Below are positions 4,042-6,792 of a DNA stretch of 6,792 nucleotides, in pieces (within the stretch, counting starts at the first letter, position 1; the number at the start of each line of letters is the position of its first letter). Origin of the DNA: Acetobacterium sp. GTDB taxonomy: Bacteria; Bacillota; Clostridia; Eubacteriales; Eubacteriaceae. The translations under genes were made by a program, and so were the position numbers. Location of the stretch: NCBI GenBank assembly GCA_022013395.1, contig JAKLQL010000476.1, forward strand, positions 1 to 6,792. Direction: 5' to 3'. A model generated the notes under the pieces. That model was given only the letters and a program-made list of their open reading frames with translations. It made no database searches and was not told the origin of the DNA.

Positions 4042-5526
4042 CTATTTAAATTTCTGAACCCGATCATTGGCTACGCCCTGGGGAAGGGTAACTTCCAAAA
4101 GCTTTTTGCCGGTATTGAAATCAATTTCTGAAACTGCCACGGTGCCATCCTTGGTCAAGCCCCAGCCAATGGTGTAAACTTCGATGTTGTCACCAATTTT
4201 CTGAGCACTGCCATAAGCCAGGGAGGTTTTCCCCGCTACCTTATATTCCTGGTAGCCCAGAATTTTCTTATTGACTTCATCGAGTTTTATTTTCAGAATT
4301 CGCGTTTGACCAGTACTGATGGCATTGTCAAAGACGGTTAATTCACCTTCGGCAGTAATGGCCAGGTCCGTTTGTCCTGATGTTTTCTGTTCTGGGGACA
4401 TGCCAAATTCATCGCCATTTCCAGATAACTTCCAGATAACAGCCTTGGTTTCCCGATTGATTTTCATGATGGTATTCAAGTTTCCAAAGGATACAATCAG
4501 ATTGTTATCAGTCGGATCAATGATCATCCGGTTAAATCCGGCATAATCCGGACTTTGGCTGGTGGTATTGCTGTAATCATGATCGGTGACGCTTAATCCA
4601 TAAAATTCCGGATGCGAATCGGTGGTGAATTCAAAGACCACCTGGTCGTCTTTTACTTCCTGAATCAGGGTTCTGACTACCTTTGATCCCATGGTGTTTG
4701 GTCCTAAACCTTCTGGCACATTATGAACCAGAACCAATTGGGAAGCTTCCACAATATAATGGTTATCATCAATTAAAATAAAGTCTCGACCATCAACCGG
4801 ATCGCCCTCGTTTGCCAGTTCACTATCAGCCAGCGTAATGGCTTTTAATTCTTTGTAATTTTCATCGAGAATCACCCGTTCGCCGACAGCATAGCCAATG
4901 CCATTGCTATCGCCGTTGACCCTTTGGTAGCTATACCGTACATCGCCATTTTCAAGCACATGCTTTTTAAAATCCCGATAGGATTCACCATTGGCTTCTT
5001 CTGGGGATTTGGCAATATAGAAAACCACTTCACCCTTATTATTCAATTCATACAAAGCGGCTCCGCCGGTAGCAACCGCCATAAAATAATTGCCTTCGTA
5101 ACTGCTTTCTCCGGCTGGAATGATTTCGGGAAGTTGGGAAGACAGGGTTCTCAGGTAAATCACCCGCTCGTCTTTTTCGTTGCCCACCTGAATCTTAATC
5201 ATTTCGTTTGAGGAAAGTTTTTCCAGTTTTAAATCCATGGTCGTGCCAGCGCCAATTCCTTTACCATTTATTTTAACGGTGGCGCCTACCTCATTAATCA
5301 ATTTGATTCTGTTTTCTTTCACACTACTTAAGCTTACCGCATCGTAAACCGCATCGTTCTCTGAAAGGGGTAACTCTACATTAAAACCGTTGATTTCCAG
5401 ACTTAGCGTTTTATCTGACATCAACGTATTATCGCGTCCTGAGTAAGCCAGTGTACAACTGACTAAAATGATCAACAGCACTGCCGCACTGATTGATACA
5501 ATAAGAAATTTTCTTGAACTATCCAT
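4042..5526 (-). CDS. Arylsulfotransferase-fold lipoprotein, probably inactive
   Basis: This 494-residue surface protein has K/R followed by a hydrophobic helix (residues 7-23) and the lipobox LVSC with Cys24, so it is probably exported and lipid-anchored. Residues about 38-135 resemble the Ig-like N-terminal domain of ASST, ending in the typical YLRTLSSQLPEI. The rest fits the six-bladed propeller of bacterial arylsulfate sulfotransferases: repeats such as NTIMKINRETKAVIWKLSG and GELTVFDN. Active members move sulfate between phenols through a histidine. Here, by eye alignment, the histidine positions are replaced: DGRDF (R247) for D-x-H-D, DYAGFN (G330) for D-x-x-H-x-N, and GQT (T386) for Q-H. 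A binding or structural role is therefore more likely than catalysis. AAGGAG lies 8 bases before the ATG, and it has its own promoter. The ArsC-like gene follows 15 bases downstream; no DsbA/DsbB-type partner is present. Confidence 0.82.
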   Translation of the reverse strand: MDSSRKFLIVSISAAVLLIILVSCTLAYSGRDNTLMSDKTLSLEINGFNVELPLSENDAVYDAVSLSSVKENRIKLINEVGATVKINGKGIGAGTTMDLKLEKLSSNEMIKIQVGNEKDERVIYLRTLSSQLPEIIPAGESSYEGNYFMAVATGGAALYELNNKGEVVFYIAKSPEEANGESYRDFKKHVLENGDVRYSYQRVNGDSNGIGYAVGERVILDENYKELKAITLADSELANEGDPVDGRDFILIDDNHYIVEASQLVLVHNVPEGLGPNTMGSKVVRTLIQEVKDDQVVFEFTTDSHPEFYGLSVTDHDYSNTTSQSPDYAGFNRMIIDPTDNNLIVSFGNLNTIMKINRETKAVIWKLSGNGDEFGMSPEQKTSGQTDLAITAEGELTVFDNAISTGQTRILKIKLDEVNKKILGYQEYKVAGKTSLAYGSAQKIGDNIEVYTIGWGLTKDGTVAVSEIDFNTGKKLLEVTLPQGVANDRVQKFK

Positions 5527-5550
5527 AAATTAGTCTCCTTCTGCTCCACT

Positions 5551-5579
5551 ATCATACAAGCTTCTTAAACATTTGGCAA
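5551..5579 (-). promoter_or_regulatory. Promoter of the sulfotransferase-like operon
   Basis: On the minus strand TTGCCA (5579-5574), a 17-base spacer and TATGAT (5556-5551) match the sigma-A consensus at five of six positions in each box. The predicted start near 5544 leaves a short leader of about 18 nt containing AAGGAG (5540-5535). Transcription of this gene thus does not depend on the ABC-transporter genes upstream, whose end shows no clear terminator. Confidence 0.75.
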
Positions 5580-5637
5580 TGATTTTACCAACGCTTTAAG
5601 CAATACTAAATGATTTTAACCCAGCTTCTTTAAAATT

Positions 5638-6456
5638 TCATGTGATCTTAAAATCTTTTTTACTATAGCTCACAAAGGTCATGATAACTGCAATGATCAC
5701 CATACCTCCCCATAGGCTGAGGTCTCTTAAATCAATTCCCCTTGCGATAATGCGACTGGGATCAAAAATATTTAACGGCGACAGCACCTTTAAAAATTCA
5801 ACGGTATCTGCCAGCGATGAAATAACGCCCATCAAATAGGTTCCCAGCACCAGCGCAATGGCCACTATCCGAGCTTTTCCGAGGCTGGATATAATCGCCG
5901 AGAAAAAAAATCCCAGGGCCATGAAAATAGTCCCGATAACAAAGGTTCCTAAATAGATTTGGCTAACCTCAAACAACATCTCCCAAACTGCCTGGCTTCC
6001 GGTACTGAAGATCAGCACCAGAATCAGAGCCAATGCCCACAGGATCATCACCAGCATTCCATAGGCCAAAAAATTAGCCGCCATTTTTTCTGCGACAATC
6101 CCAGCTCGGGTAATCGGCTGGGCATAAAGATATGTGATGGTCCCATCACGTTCTTCTTTATTTAACGACGCGGCTCCCCGCAATGACGCATAGATAACCA
6201 CTGCTACATTGAAATATTGCATCACAAACGCAAAATAGATGGTGACATTAGAAAAAATCGGCACCCGGGACAAACCAAATAATGCCAATAGCGGCATCGG
6301 AAATACACCCCGATTAACCTCAATCAGATCCGCAAGAACGCCCGCTTTCATAAATGGAAAAAAGGCCATTACGATAATCAAAATCAATGCCAGTATGCCG
6401 GTCCACAACACCAGTCCCCGAAAAAGCGATTTAAATTCCAATTTCAAGAGTGTCAC
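5638..6456 (-). CDS. ABC-2 type transporter permease
   Basis: This 272-residue integral membrane protein has about six hydrophobic helices: near the N-terminus (LVLWTGILALILIIVMAFF), around VTIYFAFVMQYFNVAVVIYA, ANFLAYGMLVMILWALALIL, LGTFVIGTIFMALGFFF, IVAIALVLGTYLMGVI, and at the C-terminal end. The loop NKEERDGTITYLYAQPITR after helix 2 is the usual cytoplasmic coupling segment of ABC-2 exporters, which contacts the ATPase. The cargo is unknown. I chose GTG at 6456, because AAGGAGG (6472-6466) lies about 9 bases before it; two in-frame ATGs upstream (6474 and 6462) overlap or crowd that ribosome site. The gene overlaps the ATPase gene by 26 bases, indicating translational coupling of the two subunits of one exporter. 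Confidence 0.9.
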   Translation of the reverse strand: MTLLKLEFKSLFRGLVLWTGILALILIIVMAFFPFMKAGVLADLIEVNRGVFPMPLLALFGLSRVPIFSNVTIYFAFVMQYFNVAVVIYASLRGAASLNKEERDGTITYLYAQPITRAGIVAEKMAANFLAYGMLVMILWALALILVLIFSTGSQAVWEMLFEVSQIYLGTFVIGTIFMALGFFFSAIISSLGKARIVAIALVLGTYLMGVISSLADTVEFLKVLSPLNIFDPSRIIARGIDLRDLSLWGGMVIIAVIMTFVSYSKKDFKIT

Positions 6457-6792
6457 TGCCATGTCCTCCTTCATAGTAATCTAAAAACTCATCTTCCAGT
6501 GAGGCATTCTTGATCGCCACATCTTTCAGGGTCATCATACTCAATGTTTTTAGAAGCTTCTCCACATCGCCTTCATATGAAAATTTTACGCTTTTTTCCG
6601 TTACATTCAACATCCGCCCACCTAAAATCTCAAGATCTCTAAAATCAAAGGCTTCACCCCATAGTTCCACAATCTTGACCTTTTTGCGTACTTTTGTCAG
6701 GTCTTCAACCCGAATCACACGTCCTTCTTTAAGCAGCGCCACCCGAGTGCAATAGTCCTGAATCTCAGCCAGGCTATTGCTGGTTAAAAAAA
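6431..6792 (-). CDS. ABC transporter ATP-binding protein, C-terminal part
   Basis: This is a partial gene, with the upstream part outside the window, so the Walker A and B and signature motifs cannot be seen. The visible 120 residues begin FLTSNSLAEIQDYCTRVALLKEGR, the end of an ABC nucleotide-binding domain (H-loop strand and the D/C-R-V-A-x-x-x-x-G segment). A C-terminal accessory region of about 90 residues follows (LTKVRKKVKIVELW to LEDEFLDYYEGG), as in ATPases of ABC-2 exporters. The frame stays open to the window edge, so the GTG at 6742 is internal and not the start. An oddity is that the H-loop histidine (normally TSH or SSH) is Asn (codon AAT, 6778-6776). It is translationally coupled with the permease gene, which starts inside its 3' end. 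Confidence 0.88.
   Translation of the reverse strand, partial: FLTSNSLAEIQDYCTRVALLKEGRVIRVEDLTKVRKKVKIVELWGEAFDFRDLEILGGRMLNVTEKSVKFSYEGDVEKLLKTLSMMTLKDVAIKNASLEDEFLDYYEGGHGSDTLEIGI

Noticed and set aside
5559..5634. Nested imperfect direct repeats AGCTTCTT(T)AAA and AATGATTTTA(A)CC between the permease and sulfotransferase-like genes
   Set aside because: They are short, AT-rich and imperfect, with no link to a known regulatory pattern; the promoter explains the region better.
6457..6474. Upstream ATG starts (6474, 6462) for the permease
   Set aside because: They overlap or lie only two bases from the AAGGAGG ribosome site, which is correctly spaced for the GTG at 6456.

Overview
The window looks like the chromosome of a low-to-moderate G+C Gram-positive anaerobe of the Clostridia. 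Shine-Dalgarno sites are strong, promoters are sigma-A type with 17-base spacers, terminators are intrinsic, and the protein families fit. The overall flavour suggests Eubacteriaceae (Acetobacterium-like), but that is an impression and not a proof. All supportable genes lie on the minus strand, so the window is read from right to left.

Right end (6792-5638): the C-terminal part of an ABC-transporter ATPase, cut by the window edge, overlaps its membrane permease. Next (5579-3655), a consensus promoter drives a two-gene unit. It holds a lipoprotein-like arylsulfotransferase-fold beta-propeller, which seems to lack the catalytic histidines, and an ArsC/Spx-family thioredoxin-fold protein, and it ends in a terminator. 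Then (3618-3279) a 66-residue zinc-ribbon protein stands alone between its own promoter and a strong terminator.

Middle (3181-753): a promoter whose -35 box sits between two copies of the palindrome ATCATGAT precedes a probable operon. The operon starts with an unannotated 40-codon ORF whose stop lies one base before the next start. A TatD-associated-type radical SAM protein, a UPF0489 protein (relatives are peptide arginases) and a two-domain protein of unknown function follow. A radical SAM enzyme, an arginase-fold enzyme and a tiny coupled ORF together make the best candidate for an undescribed peptide- or protein-modifying system. No product or substrate can be proved from the sequence.

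Left end (737-1): a near-perfect rRNA-class promoter (TTGACA-17-TATACT) is followed by a highly structured stretch. This holds a 21-pair inverted repeat, a boxB/boxA-like element and a possible internal terminator. A 5S rRNA gene then appears with no 23S rRNA before it, and it ends at a 58-base near-perfect palindromic terminator. This could be an rrn operon that lost 16S-23S, an orphan 5S gene with an rrn-type leader, or a separate structured RNA of about 240 nt placed before an isolated 5S gene. No gene can be supported in bases 1-173. No CRISPR array, tRNA or insertion sequence was seen.
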